A stretch of 18,119 nt of DNA from Discostella pseudostelligera (lineage: Eukaryota > Bacillariophyta > Thalassiosirophyceae > Thalassiosirales > Thalassiosiraceae), in contig JALLBK010000206.1 in NCBI GenBank assembly GCA_036940085.1, positions 1 through 18,119 on the forward strand, given 5' to 3'. The position numbers were made by a program, and so were the translations under genes. Positions 1-8,738 of this stretch are shown here, piece after piece. Every line of letters begins with the position of its first letter. Position 1 is the first letter of the stretch. The notes beneath the pieces were generated by a model. That model made no database searches and was not told the DNA's origin. It saw only the letters and a program-made list of their open reading frames with translations.

Positions 1-299
1 AAACCTACGAGTTATTTATTTGCTGAAGGTGAGTAGTTTTTAACTGTTTTCCCAAATTTTAATTTTATAAATCAATAAGTAACTTTCTTCGGATCAAAAT
101 TTGTTAAGTATCTGTCGAGCTTGAAGAGCGACGCCGAATCCAAAATCCAAAATCCAAAAATAAGCATAAGCATAAGCATAAGCAGCGGCGGACGACGGAC
201 CATGAATGGCAGCCGACGCCGCCGCCACCAGCCAACATACGCAACCCAGTTTCCTCTGCTACATGCCGACGCAATAACCAACACCTCTCTCAATTATTA
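1..299. other. Upstream region of the S9 peptidase gene, with two short tandem repeats
   Basis: No gene is supported here; the long reading frame on the minus strand is low-complexity and lacks family features. The stretch presumably carries the promoter and 5' UTR of the peptidase gene that starts at 300. It holds two adjacent simple repeats at 137-183. No E2F-like GGCGGGAA motif is visible, unlike the other upstream regions, but the region is cut by the window start. Confidence 0.6.
137..183. repeat. Two adjacent short tandem repeats (AATCCAA x3, ATAAGC x4)
   Basis: Positions 137-157 are three perfect copies of the 7-mer AATCCAA. After a few A residues, 160-183 are four perfect copies of the 6-mer ATAAGC. 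They lie about 115 to 160 bp upstream of the peptidase start codon. A related ATCCAAA-containing repeat with an 11-nt period lies just upstream of the gene at 11297. Confidence 0.9.
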
Positions 300-2870
300 A
301 TGCATCGTCCAGCCCTTCTCTTCGCATCGTCGCTCCTGACATCATTTTCATCGTCAACAATTACAATTGCCTTTGTCCTCCGTCCCAACAACAACTATTT
401 CATCGGCACGAGATCATTGACGCCATCAGTCTCGAGAGCCACTAACACCATTAACATGGCAATCGTAGACAAGCCCTACGGAGCATGGACATCCCCCATC
501 ACGTCCAAATCCATTACTGCCAATACAGTCCGTTTGAGTGATGTTACATATTGCAATGGGCATGTCTACTGGCTTGAAATGCGACCAAAAGAGGGTGGAC
601 GGAATGTACTGTGTCGATTATTACCATCGGTAGAAAACAGTGTGGTGGAAGAGGTGACACCCCCCGAATCAAATGTACGAACTCGTGTCCATGAGTATGG
701 TGGGGGGGCATTTGTGTTGGGCAAATCACAGAAGAAAATGGAGGGAAAGGAAGACGAGGAGACAATCATTTACTATTCAGAGTTTGCTTCACAGAGGCTA
801 TGTCGAGTCCTGTCAGACACTACCAGTGGCAGCGGCAGCAGCAAGAGCATGCCCATCACGCCTGATACCACCACCTATCGCTATGCCGATGGCGTAATCA
901 CTCCCGATGGAAAGATCATGTACTGCATACGGGAAGATCATACCAATCCAGAACCCAAATATGTCGTGAATGAATTGGTATCCATCAATCTCGAGGATGG
1001 TACTATGAATGTCATTGCTACGGGAAATGATTTTTATGCTGCACCGCGATTATCGTCCGATGGAAGTAAATTGGCGTACGTTACGTGGAATCATCCCAAT
1101 ATGCCATGGGATGCTATTGAATTACGAATGGTCGATCTTTCTTCTTCCTCATCGGCTTCAAGCAAATCGGAGATGCACACACTCATTGCTGGCAAGGATG
1201 GGGATACATCCGCCATTCAACCAATTTGGCATCCCCACACGGGAGAATTGTACTACATTTCTGATCAAAGTGGGTATTACAATATCTACAGGGCCGGATG
1301 TGATCAATCAATACTGCCAATGGAGTATGATTTTGGTGGAAGTTCACCTGGTTGGACATTGGGTCGACAGGATTTTACCTTTTTGCCAACGGATGGTCGA
1401 CTTGTGGCACAGTATACCAAGGATGGAAATACGGTGCTAGTTGTTGCTGATGTTGTTTCCGAAAAGGATAAAGCCGTGGACGTGCAAGAGTATTCCGGTG
1501 ACAAGGACGGACTACCGCGAATGTTTGGTGGTATTGTCCCCAGCGACGATGACGATGATAGCAATACCTTGTACTTCCTTGGAGGAACCCCCTCCGTCCC
1601 CACGAGCATATACGAATGGAATTTGGACACTCGATCGCCTGCCACAGTATTGACCTGCTCTTCTAACCTCACCTTTCCCGAAGATGTCATTTCGGCACCA
1701 GAACAGATTGAATTCCCGACAACGCTTGGCACCGCATATGGATATTATTATCCACCGAAGAATGGAGGGTTTACTTGTACTACGGAGAAGGCGCCACCTT
1801 TGTTGGTTAAGGCACATGGTAAGTAACGAAGCAATACCGTTTCCTTTGCAATGTAGGAATCTCACCGACACACATACCATTTTCTGCTCCTTTCTTTGTA
1901 TGATACAGGTGGACCAACGTCGTGTACTGGAGCATCGTTTAATGCTGGGATTCAGGTAAGGTCATCTGGAAGCCTTGATGTGTAAACATCCGCTTGTACG
2001 TGTTTGTCTCTGAGTGCTCCGCTAATTTCTGTATCTTCAACTATGTACTAGTACTGGACAAGCAGAGGATTTGCCGTGTTAGACGTAGATTACGGTGGAT
2101 CCACCGGATACGGACGTGCCTATCGCCGACGCTTGCGCAAATCATGGGGCATTGTCGACATTGATGATGTTTGCAATGGTGCCAAATACCTTGTTAAAGA
2201 AGGATTGGCCGATGAAAATCGTCTATGCATCGATGGAGGGAGTGCAGGTGGATATACCACACTTGGCGCCTTGGCTTTCCGAGATGTATTCAAGGCTGGA
2301 ACGTCCATGTATGGAATAGGCGACTTGTCGGCTCTAGCGGCGGATACGCACAAGTTTGAATCTCGCTACCTCGATGGATTGGTGGGAGCCTATCCGGAAG
2401 AGGAACAGATTTACAAGGAACGATCACCCATTGAATCGATTGACACCCTGTCGTGTCCCATCTTGCTACTACAGGGCGTGGAAGATAAGGTAGTGCCTCC
2501 CAATCAGGCAAAGATGATGCATGAGGCACTGCTAAAGAAAGGCATCCCCACAGCCCTCAAACTCTACGAGGGGGAACAGCACGGGTTCAGGAAGGCGGAG
2601 AACATCGAGGATGCTCTTGATAGCGAATTGGCCTTTTACGGAAAGGTCTTTGGAATTGGGGATATTCCAGGAGCAATTGAGTTGAAAATTGACAACTTGC
2701 AAGATAAACTGATACTAAATCATTATGCCATCGGAACGACGGTGATCAAACCCAAAAGATGGTCATTCACATTGAGATGCATGACGTGCTACGTGCTCAT
2801 CAATCGAGAATCGAGACGCAATTTGTGTCCCCACATCAACCATCATTTTATGAAACACTCTTCTGAATAG
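300..2870 (+). CDS. S9-family serine peptidase (prolyl oligopeptidase type), probably plastid-targeted, three exons
   Basis: Exons are 300-1818, 1909-1955 and 2052-2870, joined by introns of 90 and 96 nt with GTAAGT/GTAAGG donors and AG acceptors; the joined frame gives 794 aa. Residues from about 53 to 480 form the beta-propeller half, opening with PYGAWTSPIT, and residues 500 to 739 the alpha/beta hydrolase. The triad is visible: Ser586 in GGSAGG, Asp667 in GVEDKVV and His699 in GEQHGF. The family, which includes Arabidopsis At5g36210-like proteins, cleaves oligopeptides or acyl-amino acids; the substrate here is unknown. The N-terminus has a hydrophobic signal peptide, then TIA before Phe25 (an ASAF-like site), then a basic hydroxylated stretch, which suggests plastid import in a heterokont alga. 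Met53 (position 456) is a possible second start. Residues 740-794 extend beyond the usual family end and overlap the convergent purine gene by 23 bp. Confidence 0.9.
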
Positions 2871-3873
2871 CCTCGGCAATAGCACCCTCAGCACCCTCCT
2901 GAAACTCAAACTCCAACCCGGTAATCATCTCATACAATTTAATGTACCTCCGAGCCAATTCCACAACCAATTCCTTGGGAGCCTCGGGCAATACTTCATC
3001 CTTGTATGGATCACAATTCTGAGCAAACCATAGCCTCAAAAACTCCTTATCAATATTCTCTGGTTCCTGCCCGGCAGCAATCCTACTCTGGTATGAATCA
3101 GTAAGCCAATATCGCGAAGAATCAGGTGTGTTCACCTCATCAATCAAACGTATCACACCATTTTCATCTTTACCAAACTCATACTTTGTATCAACCAAAA
3201 TCAATCCTCGTTGAGCCGCAACCTCCTGGCCTTTGGCAAAGACTGCCAATGCTGCCTTGGAACATACATCAAAATCTTCTTGAGTCATCCATAGTTCGGC
3301 AACAATATCTGCTTCCGATATGGGACGATCATGTTCCTCCTCCTTGGTTGTTGGCGTCAAGATTGTCTTTTCCAGCTTTTGATTCTTCACCATCCCGTCG
3401 GGCAATAGGTGTCCACAATAATTCCGTATTCCCTCTTGATAATTCTTCCATATCGAAGTGGATGTTGATCCAGTCATGTAGGAACGGACAACAAATTCGA
3501 TAGGGAATGGTGTGCACTTCCGCACTATGCTCACATTGGGATGCGGTACATCGAGTAGATGATTCGGTACAATATCTTTAGTGATATCAAACCAGTAGGC
3601 GCTGGTTAAATTGAGCACTTGGCCTTTGTAGGGTACGAGTGCTAGCATGCGATCAAAGCCTGATTGTCGATCGGTGGTAACGAGTGCGAGGGTAGTGGGT
3701 CCGAGATCATATCTGTCGCGAACTTTGCCAGTGAGGCGGGTAGGTGAGATGCCTTTGGTCGAGTCGAAAGAGACATTGGAGCCGGTGATTTGTTTGGAGG
3801 ATTCATAGGCGGAGGTTATTTTATCCACGTGAGATTGGTTGGGTGATGTTTTTGATGATGAAGTTTCCGTCAT
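2848..3873 (-). CDS. purC: SAICAR synthetase (phosphoribosylaminoimidazole-succinocarboxamide synthase)
   Basis: This 341-aa single-exon protein catalyses the ATP-dependent joining of CAIR and aspartate to give SAICAR in de novo purine synthesis. The family landmarks are in order: GKVRDRYDL (49-57), the nucleotide-binding start; VTTDRQSGFDR (65-75); PIEFVVRSYMTGS (124-136); LVDTKYEFG (226-234); and DEVNTPDSSRYW (245-256). Length is within the range of the longer bacterial and plant type. The ATG at 3873 has an in-frame TGA two codons upstream and a good ACCATG context, so it is the start unless a 5' intron exists. No signal or transit peptide is obvious, so it is probably cytosolic, whereas the plant enzyme is plastidial. 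It is divergent from the gene at 4533, and the shared upstream region has strong E2F-like sites. Confidence 0.96.
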   Translation of the reverse strand: MTETSSSKTSPNQSHVDKITSAYESSKQITGSNVSFDSTKGISPTRLTGKVRDRYDLGPTTLALVTTDRQSGFDRMLALVPYKGQVLNLTSAYWFDITKDIVPNHLLDVPHPNVSIVRKCTPFPIEFVVRSYMTGSTSTSIWKNYQEGIRNYCGHLLPDGMVKNQKLEKTILTPTTKEEEHDRPISEADIVAELWMTQEDFDVCSKAALAVFAKGQEVAAQRGLILVDTKYEFGKDENGVIRLIDEVNTPDSSRYWLTDSYQSRIAAGQEPENIDKEFLRLWFAQNCDPYKDEVLPEAPKELVVELARRYIKLYEMITGLEFEFQEGAEGAIAEAIQKSVS

Positions 3874-4532
3874 GGTTCAGTAGGTATCTTGAGTTCATGA
3901 TGATGTGTGGTCATATTATTATCTCTAGAGATACTTGGTCGGTCGTCGCGCGCGTCATGGGGTCCGTCGGTGTTGCGAGTTGCGATACGATGGTATGGTA
4001 GGCTGCGATGGATCTTTGCGATGTAGGAGTATGAATGGATGATGGATGGCCCGCCGACGCACGGACGCCAACGTGGCAGTTTGGTGAGAGGAGATTTGGC
4101 GCGAAATACTGGCCGAAGATTTCCCGCACTTTCCCGCCAAAACAGTACTTCCACGTGGCAGATTATTTGTCTTGGTCTTCGGATCGACACTACTTACTCG
4201 ACACCTTCTTCTGTTTGAATCAGTCACAAGTCACTCTTAAATATCGCTCGACGAGGGGAACAAGCGAAAGAAGTCATCAATCAATTCTTAGTTCTTGGAA
4301 TTGACGGAATAGACATCGCGATTCACAAGTCGTAGTGGAAGCGAATACTGACATTCCTCACTTTCCTCATTTCCAACAACTGACTTCCATATCCTACATC
4401 CAGCCCACATCCCACCTCCTAAAAAAAGCGCGATCATATCCTCTCTCTTGAGAGGAACCTATCAATACTATCATCGACGTCGACCAGGATTATTAGTGTT
4501 CTTTTATGGATTCTACTACAAAATATTGAACG
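3874..4532. other. Divergent upstream region of the SAICAR synthetase and TLDc-like genes
   Basis: No coding sequence is supported in this 659-bp gap. It should carry both promoters. The notable content is the E2F-like cluster at 4095-4142, flanked on both sides by ACGTGGCAG elements (about 4072-4080 and 4153-4161). Overlapping reading frames on both strands have no family features and skewed composition. An ATG at about 3898 on the minus strand opens a short upstream frame of about 25 codons that overlaps the start of the SAICAR synthetase; it matters only if the mRNA begins upstream of it. Confidence 0.6.
4095..4142. promoter_or_regulatory. Cluster of E2F-like sites in the divergent promoter
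   Basis: Three matches lie within 48 bp: TTTGGCGCGAAA at 4095-4106, which is a perfect match to the classical E2F/DP site; TTTCCCGC at 4120-4127; and TTTCCCGCCAAAA at 4130-4142. E2F/DP factors drive S-phase genes in plants, animals and many algae, and nucleotide synthesis is a common target, which suits the adjacent SAICAR synthetase. Binding in this organism is inferred. Confidence 0.6.
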
Positions 4533-5432
4533 ATGAATGAAAATCAAGAGATGCAAACCATAGCGTCCAACCAACAAGAATTGACGCTACCCAACGATGC
4601 ATATTGCCCTTACCAAGATGAAGAACTGGAGCAACTCATCCATTGCTTCGGTGATGAAGAATTGGACCAAGTCATTCGATGCTACGCTGCTCTGGTGGAC
4701 CATCGTAATTCCGATACATTCCTAATGAAGATTGCACTTTCATCACCATACCCTCTTTCCCTACTATCGGGGAACAGAATGCGTCGACGCATTGAATTCA
4801 TCGAAGATAAAATTCTCCCATCAGGCTTCGGGTCTAGCCTCCGTGAGGCCATGGCTGTCGAGCTGCTCGGAGACTATGAAGGCGAAATATCACTCGAGAG
4901 GTTTTTGAAGGGCGTTGCTGATTGTTGCGTCCGTGATCCCAAGAACCAACTACGATTGATTTGGGACTGTTGTTCCGTCGACGACAGAGAGCGTAAGGAT
5001 CCTGGACTGGATCCTGCCAAGATTGTAGACCTTTGCTACCGTCTTTCCATTGCCGCAGGTAAGTGTTTGCATGTTACCATGATATATGTGAATTGATGTG
5101 CCACATTGGATGCTAATTGACAATGTGCATCGCTCTCTTTCATATATTCATCAGAGGTCATCATCACTCGCAACTTTGATATGGATGCCATCACTGCCAA
5201 GCTCGAATCCGAGCACGACTTTGCCTGTTCCTCACTGGAACAATCCCTCACCGAAGCCGGTTCCAATGGAGTTGTGAATAAACAAAACTTCTTTGATTGG
5301 GCACAAACTTGCGCACCACACATTTCATCGACCATGTCAAGCTTCGTAGACAAGTTGTTATTCCATACGACAAAAATGTCAACCACGAGATTGAATTATG
5401 TGCCCTTTAAATTTCCAACATCAAGTGCTTAA
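4533..5432 (+). CDS. EF-hand-like protein resembling the N-terminal half of TLDc proteins, no TLDc domain
   Basis: Exons are 4533-5058 and 5155-5432 with a 96-nt intron (donor CAG/GTAAGT, acceptor CAG); the joined frame gives 267 aa. Residues from about 80 to 200 are helical with an EF-hand-like rhythm (for example GDYEGEISLERFLKGV), although no canonical calcium loop is evident. The second exon contains NFFDWAQTCAPHISSTMSSF and then YVPFKFP, which resembles the segment just before the TLDc domain in plant and animal TLD proteins. TLDc domains act in oxidation resistance and V-ATPase interaction. Here the frame stops at the point where that domain would begin, and nothing like it follows in the next 700 bp. 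It could be a truncated paralogue, a gene with a new short product, or a chance resemblance. The family assignment is tentative; the gene model itself is fairly sure. Confidence 0.55.
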
Positions 5433-6202
5433 ATACGTTGGGTTACCCCCTCATACCTCCCCGCTACTCCCAACACAAATTCTTTATGGTTTGTATTATT
5501 AATCAAGTGTAAAGGGAAGTTGTGACGATGATTATCCTAGCGCCGAGGAAACATTGAGATATATTGTTGGCTATAGAGAGCTTCCAGTGGCGCCATGGAC
5601 AAGAAATGGAGAATGTAGCGATGTAACATTGAATTGAAACCATGTAATAAATAGATTGACATTTCCTACCAAAGGTTGCTTCGTATCACCATCACCATTT
5701 TGGGTACATGATAGGGACACAGGATTATTAAATTCAGTCAACGCATATGCCTCATGCCCACTGTGATATCAATCACATGGACGGTCATTGCCATTGTCTG
5801 TCAGGCCTCTCGTGCCGCTCATATTTATTATCTCATGGTCCGGCAGCGGCGAAGTATCGATGGTCATCGTCGACGACGGCCGATCATTGTCATTGGTTGG
5901 AGGTGAATGAGGTGCGCGGCGGGTGGAGGTGGTGAATTTGATGGGTTCGTATGGTGAATGATGTATGGTGGCATCGGTTGAGCGTTCCCGCCACATTTTA
6001 TCCCTCCCGCCAAAACCATCTACATCGGAACTAGAACTCATTTACGCGCCAAAACCCATGTCTGTCCGTCACTATTCTCTCCTACCGACACTCACACTAC
6101 TCATCACTCATCCATGTCAATGTCAGCCGGCAGACCATGGCATTGCCACCCCTCCCCCGCTAGCTTCCCTCTCCACTCTCTCTAAATCGCTCCAACTTTA
6201 AA
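5433..6202. other. Intergenic region: 3' end of the TLDc-like gene and promoter of the Sel1 gene
   Basis: No gene is supported in this 770-bp stretch. An AATAAA at 5646-5651 may serve as the polyadenylation signal of the upstream gene. The part from about 5985 to 6054 carries three E2F-like sites. A minus-strand frame of about 90 codons across 5769-6041 is low-complexity (Ser, Pro, Asp) and overlaps these sites, so I do not call it a gene. The translated sequence shows no trace of a TLDc domain. Confidence 0.6.
5984..6054. promoter_or_regulatory. Three E2F-like sites upstream of the Sel1-repeat gene
   Basis: The matches are GTTCCCGCCA at 5984-5993, TCCCGCCAAAA at 6005-6015 and TTTACGCGCCAAAA at 6041-6054. 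They lie about 150 to 220 bp before the start codon at 6203. No ACGTGG element was seen next to them, unlike the other regions. Confidence 0.5.
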
Positions 6203-8161
6203 ATGGTTGCCATCCTCCGTCGTAGTTGTCGTCAATATCATCTCACAGCAAACTATTCCACTTCGCGCGTCATCGCTGGCGCTACCGCGTTGCCGGCGCC
6301 ACAGCGGCAGTCGTCATCGTCGACGTCGTCGACGACATGTGCCCTGCCACAATCATCACCATTGTCACGGACTACCCGTCATCGTCTTCATTTCCATATG
6401 CCACTTACTGTTTCAATTCCATATCGCCATTTATTCTCCTCCAATAATGCCACAATTCATGGCTGCAACGAAGTTCTCAAAACCACCGATTCTCCCACCA
6501 CCAATGCCGATGCCATCACCGACGAAACCATCCTAACGAAACTTGGTACAGAATGCTACCAACGTGCATTGGACGCCCTAGAACATTCATCACATACAAA
6601 AAAGCTTCATGAAGAACAATTGTTAAAAGAACAATTTGAGGCTATGGAACGACAGCGTCATCGTCAAAATCAAAAGAAGTCGAAGGGAGGGTACCGACCG
6701 CAGCTACACCAGCACCAGCAGCATCTTCAACAGCAGCCGCAATTACATCGGCAGACAGATGCACAAGAGCCAAGTGTGGAAGGAACCATCAAAGATCGTG
6801 CCGCGGGTATGGCAGTCATACGTACCATTGTGAAACAATCTCAGAAGCTGGCGAATGAACGACCTGCAATTCAAGTAGAACGATGGACTTCGGATGGTGA
6901 TTGCAATGGAAGATCTCATGGGGATACAACTTGTGATCATCATCACGACAACAATGGCGACGTTCATGACAAAAATGAAGAATTTTGGAAAAGTCTAGCA
7001 CGACAATACATGGAAGAATCGGCATTACGATACGGGTATGGATCGGCATTGGTCCAGTTGGGAAATGATGCGTTGGGACGTGCAAAGGAGGAGGGGGTGG
7101 ATGCACCTGAAGAGAAGGAGGTGGATGCATCATCATCATCCGTATCCTCTCGAACAACTCCATCCTTCTTCGATGTGGAGCGGTGTAAGCAATGGATAGA
7201 CGAATCTCCCATACAACTTGCAACAATCCTCAATCTCGTTGCCAATGGCAGAAGTGAGAATACGGATGATGCGTCATCACAAATGCCCTATCACTGGCGA
7301 CTGGCATTACACCTTTACGCTGCAGCCGGAACTCGTGGATCACCGGAAGGATATTACAATCATGGTCATTTACTATGGGATGCATCCCAATTTACTAGAG
7401 CAATGGAATCATTCTACAAGGCAATGGAATTGGGTGATGCCGATGCCATGTACTTTGTCGCGGCGCAATATTTGTCGTATGAAGAGGAACATGAGGACAG
7501 CGATAATGAGGCAGGGAGTGGAGTGAAAAACAATGAAGCCTTTTCTCTCACGGCGATACATAAGGATCATGGTGCAACAGTTATGGAAATGCTGCATTCA
7601 TCGAACGTTCCTTCAATAGACACACCAACGTCCCTTCCAATGAAGCACCCCATCCATCAACATGGCTTGTCACTCCTACAACATGCAGCACACGAATATA
7701 AGCATGGTCCAGCGTTGCATCATTTAGCTCTCCTTCACAATGAACATGGCAATATGCATGACTTCTGCAACTATCTCACGAAGGCAGCCAATATGGGCAA
7801 TCCCGACTCACTCTTTCTACGAGGACATTGTCGATACTTTGGAACCGATGGATTTGATCGAGATCCATCTGCAGCCATGGCGGATTTCTTGTTAGCCGTC
7901 GATAATGGACATGTCGATGCCATGGTATCGGCCGGTGCATTGCTGCACCGTGGTGTGATGAGTGAGGATGGAAAGAAGATCATTATTAAACGCGATCAAC
8001 GACGAGCATTTGAGTTGTATCAACGTGCTGGTGAGCTAGGTAGCATTGAGGGGTGGAGGAATGTAGTGAGTTGTTATGCCACCGGCGAAGGTGTGCCAAT
8101 GTGTATGGATACTGCGAAGTATATTGCGAATACTATGCTCAAGGATGACAAAGACGAGTAA
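6203..8161 (+). CDS. Sel1-repeat protein with a mitochondrial-type N-terminus
   Basis: This is a single-exon protein of 652 aa. The first 25 residues are basic, hydroxylated and free of acidic residues (MVAILRRSCRQYHLTANYST), which suggests a mitochondrial presequence. Residues 131-160 look like a charged coiled coil and 165-184 are rich in Gln and His. From about 364 to 640 there are degenerate Sel1/TPR-like helical repeats, for example WRLALHLYAAAGTRGSPEG, AMESFYKAMELGDADAM, ALHHLALLHNEHGN and AFELYQRAGELGSIEGW. Sel1 repeats are protein-interaction scaffolds, and mitochondrial members include assembly factors; the specific partner cannot be read from the sequence. The start at 6203 is preceded by AAA and followed by G, a strong initiation context. 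The region between 230 and 320 is disordered and Asp/His/Ser rich. Confidence 0.82.
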   Translation: MVAILRRSCRQYHLTANYSTSRVIAGATALPAPQRQSSSSTSSTTCALPQSSPLSRTTRHRLHFHMPLTVSIPYRHLFSSNNATIHGCNEVLKTTDSPTTNADAITDETILTKLGTECYQRALDALEHSSHTKKLHEEQLLKEQFEAMERQRHRQNQKKSKGGYRPQLHQHQQHLQQQPQLHRQTDAQEPSVEGTIKDRAAGMAVIRTIVKQSQKLANERPAIQVERWTSDGDCNGRSHGDTTCDHHHDNNGDVHDKNEEFWKSLARQYMEESALRYGYGSALVQLGNDALGRAKEEGVDAPEEKEVDASSSSVSSRTTPSFFDVERCKQWIDESPIQLATILNLVANGRSENTDDASSQMPYHWRLALHLYAAAGTRGSPEGYYNHGHLLWDASQFTRAMESFYKAMELGDADAMYFVAAQYLSYEEEHEDSDNEAGSGVKNNEAFSLTAIHKDHGATVMEMLHSSNVPSIDTPTSLPMKHPIHQHGLSLLQHAAHEYKHGPALHHLALLHNEHGNMHDFCNYLTKAANMGNPDSLFLRGHCRYFGTDGFDRDPSAAMADFLLAVDNGHVDAMVSAGALLHRGVMSEDGKKIIIKRDQRRAFELYQRAGELGSIEGWRNVVSCYATGEGVPMCMDTAKYIANTMLKDDKDE

Positions 8162-8738
8162 CGCTCGTCATCCCCTACTACGGGCGCGGCAGACTGGAAG
8201 TTCAGCCGAACAAGTAGTTCGTGGGAACATGTGCAGCATGAGTATTGGATGGAAAGCTTGCATGTTGATCGGCTGGGTGGCAATGCTATCGATATCTGTA
8301 GCCTCTGCTTCTTCTGATAACCACCACATCAGTTTGGCTGATCCCACGATTACTGCGTCTTGCTCGGATGATACTTCGGAATGGGGTGATCGGATGCTCT
8401 AGTAGTGTAAATTAGTTTCGTACCAGCAAGTGAAGCGGCAATACCCACCAATATTGGCAACTAGAGGAGTAGATATTGATAGGCAATTGGTGTGGAATTG
8501 ACATCGGTGCAAAGTATTTCCACGTGGAGTCCCATTTCCCGCCATTTTCGCCCCAATTATTGCCATATTATTGTCGCGGAAATCATTTGCCCGCCATTTT
8601 CTCGACACTTTTCATCGCCACATTTTTGGCGAGCTCACAACGACACAGCTGACAGCATGCACCATCCAAACTCCATCCAAGCAGCACCGCACCAAAAGGC
8701 AGAAGGCCCTCAGAGATGGAAGGCCGACGACGTCGACG
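8162..8738. other. Intergenic region between the Sel1 and DUF2252 genes
   Basis: No separate gene is supported here. The left part is presumably the 3' UTR of the Sel1 gene. The right part, from about 8520, holds a CCACGTGG palindrome and several E2F-like sites. The DUF2252 reading frame is open upstream of its first ATG to about 8571, but without an ATG. An upstream ATG near 8658 opens a short frame of about 40 codons that overlaps the start of the DUF2252 gene. Confidence 0.55.
8520..8633. promoter_or_regulatory. G-box-like palindrome and E2F-like sites upstream of the DUF2252 gene
   Basis: CCACGTGG at 8520-8527 is a G-box-type palindrome. Eight bases on is TTTCCCGCC at 8535-8543, followed by TTTTCGCCC. 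TTGCCCGCCATTTT lies at 8587-8600 and TTTTTGGCGAG at 8623-8633. The same pairing of an ACGTGG element with a GGCGGGAA-type site is found upstream of other genes in the window. Confidence 0.5.

Noticed and set aside
5769..6041. Minus-strand reading frame of about 90 codons upstream of the Sel1 gene
   Set aside because: The composition is low-complexity, there are no family motifs, and it overlaps three E2F-like sites that belong to the promoter of the gene at 6203.
8571..8738. Upstream continuation of the DUF2252 frame beginning at a TTG codon
   Set aside because: There is no ATG before 8739 and the stretch carries promoter-type motifs; nuclear genes rarely start at TTG.
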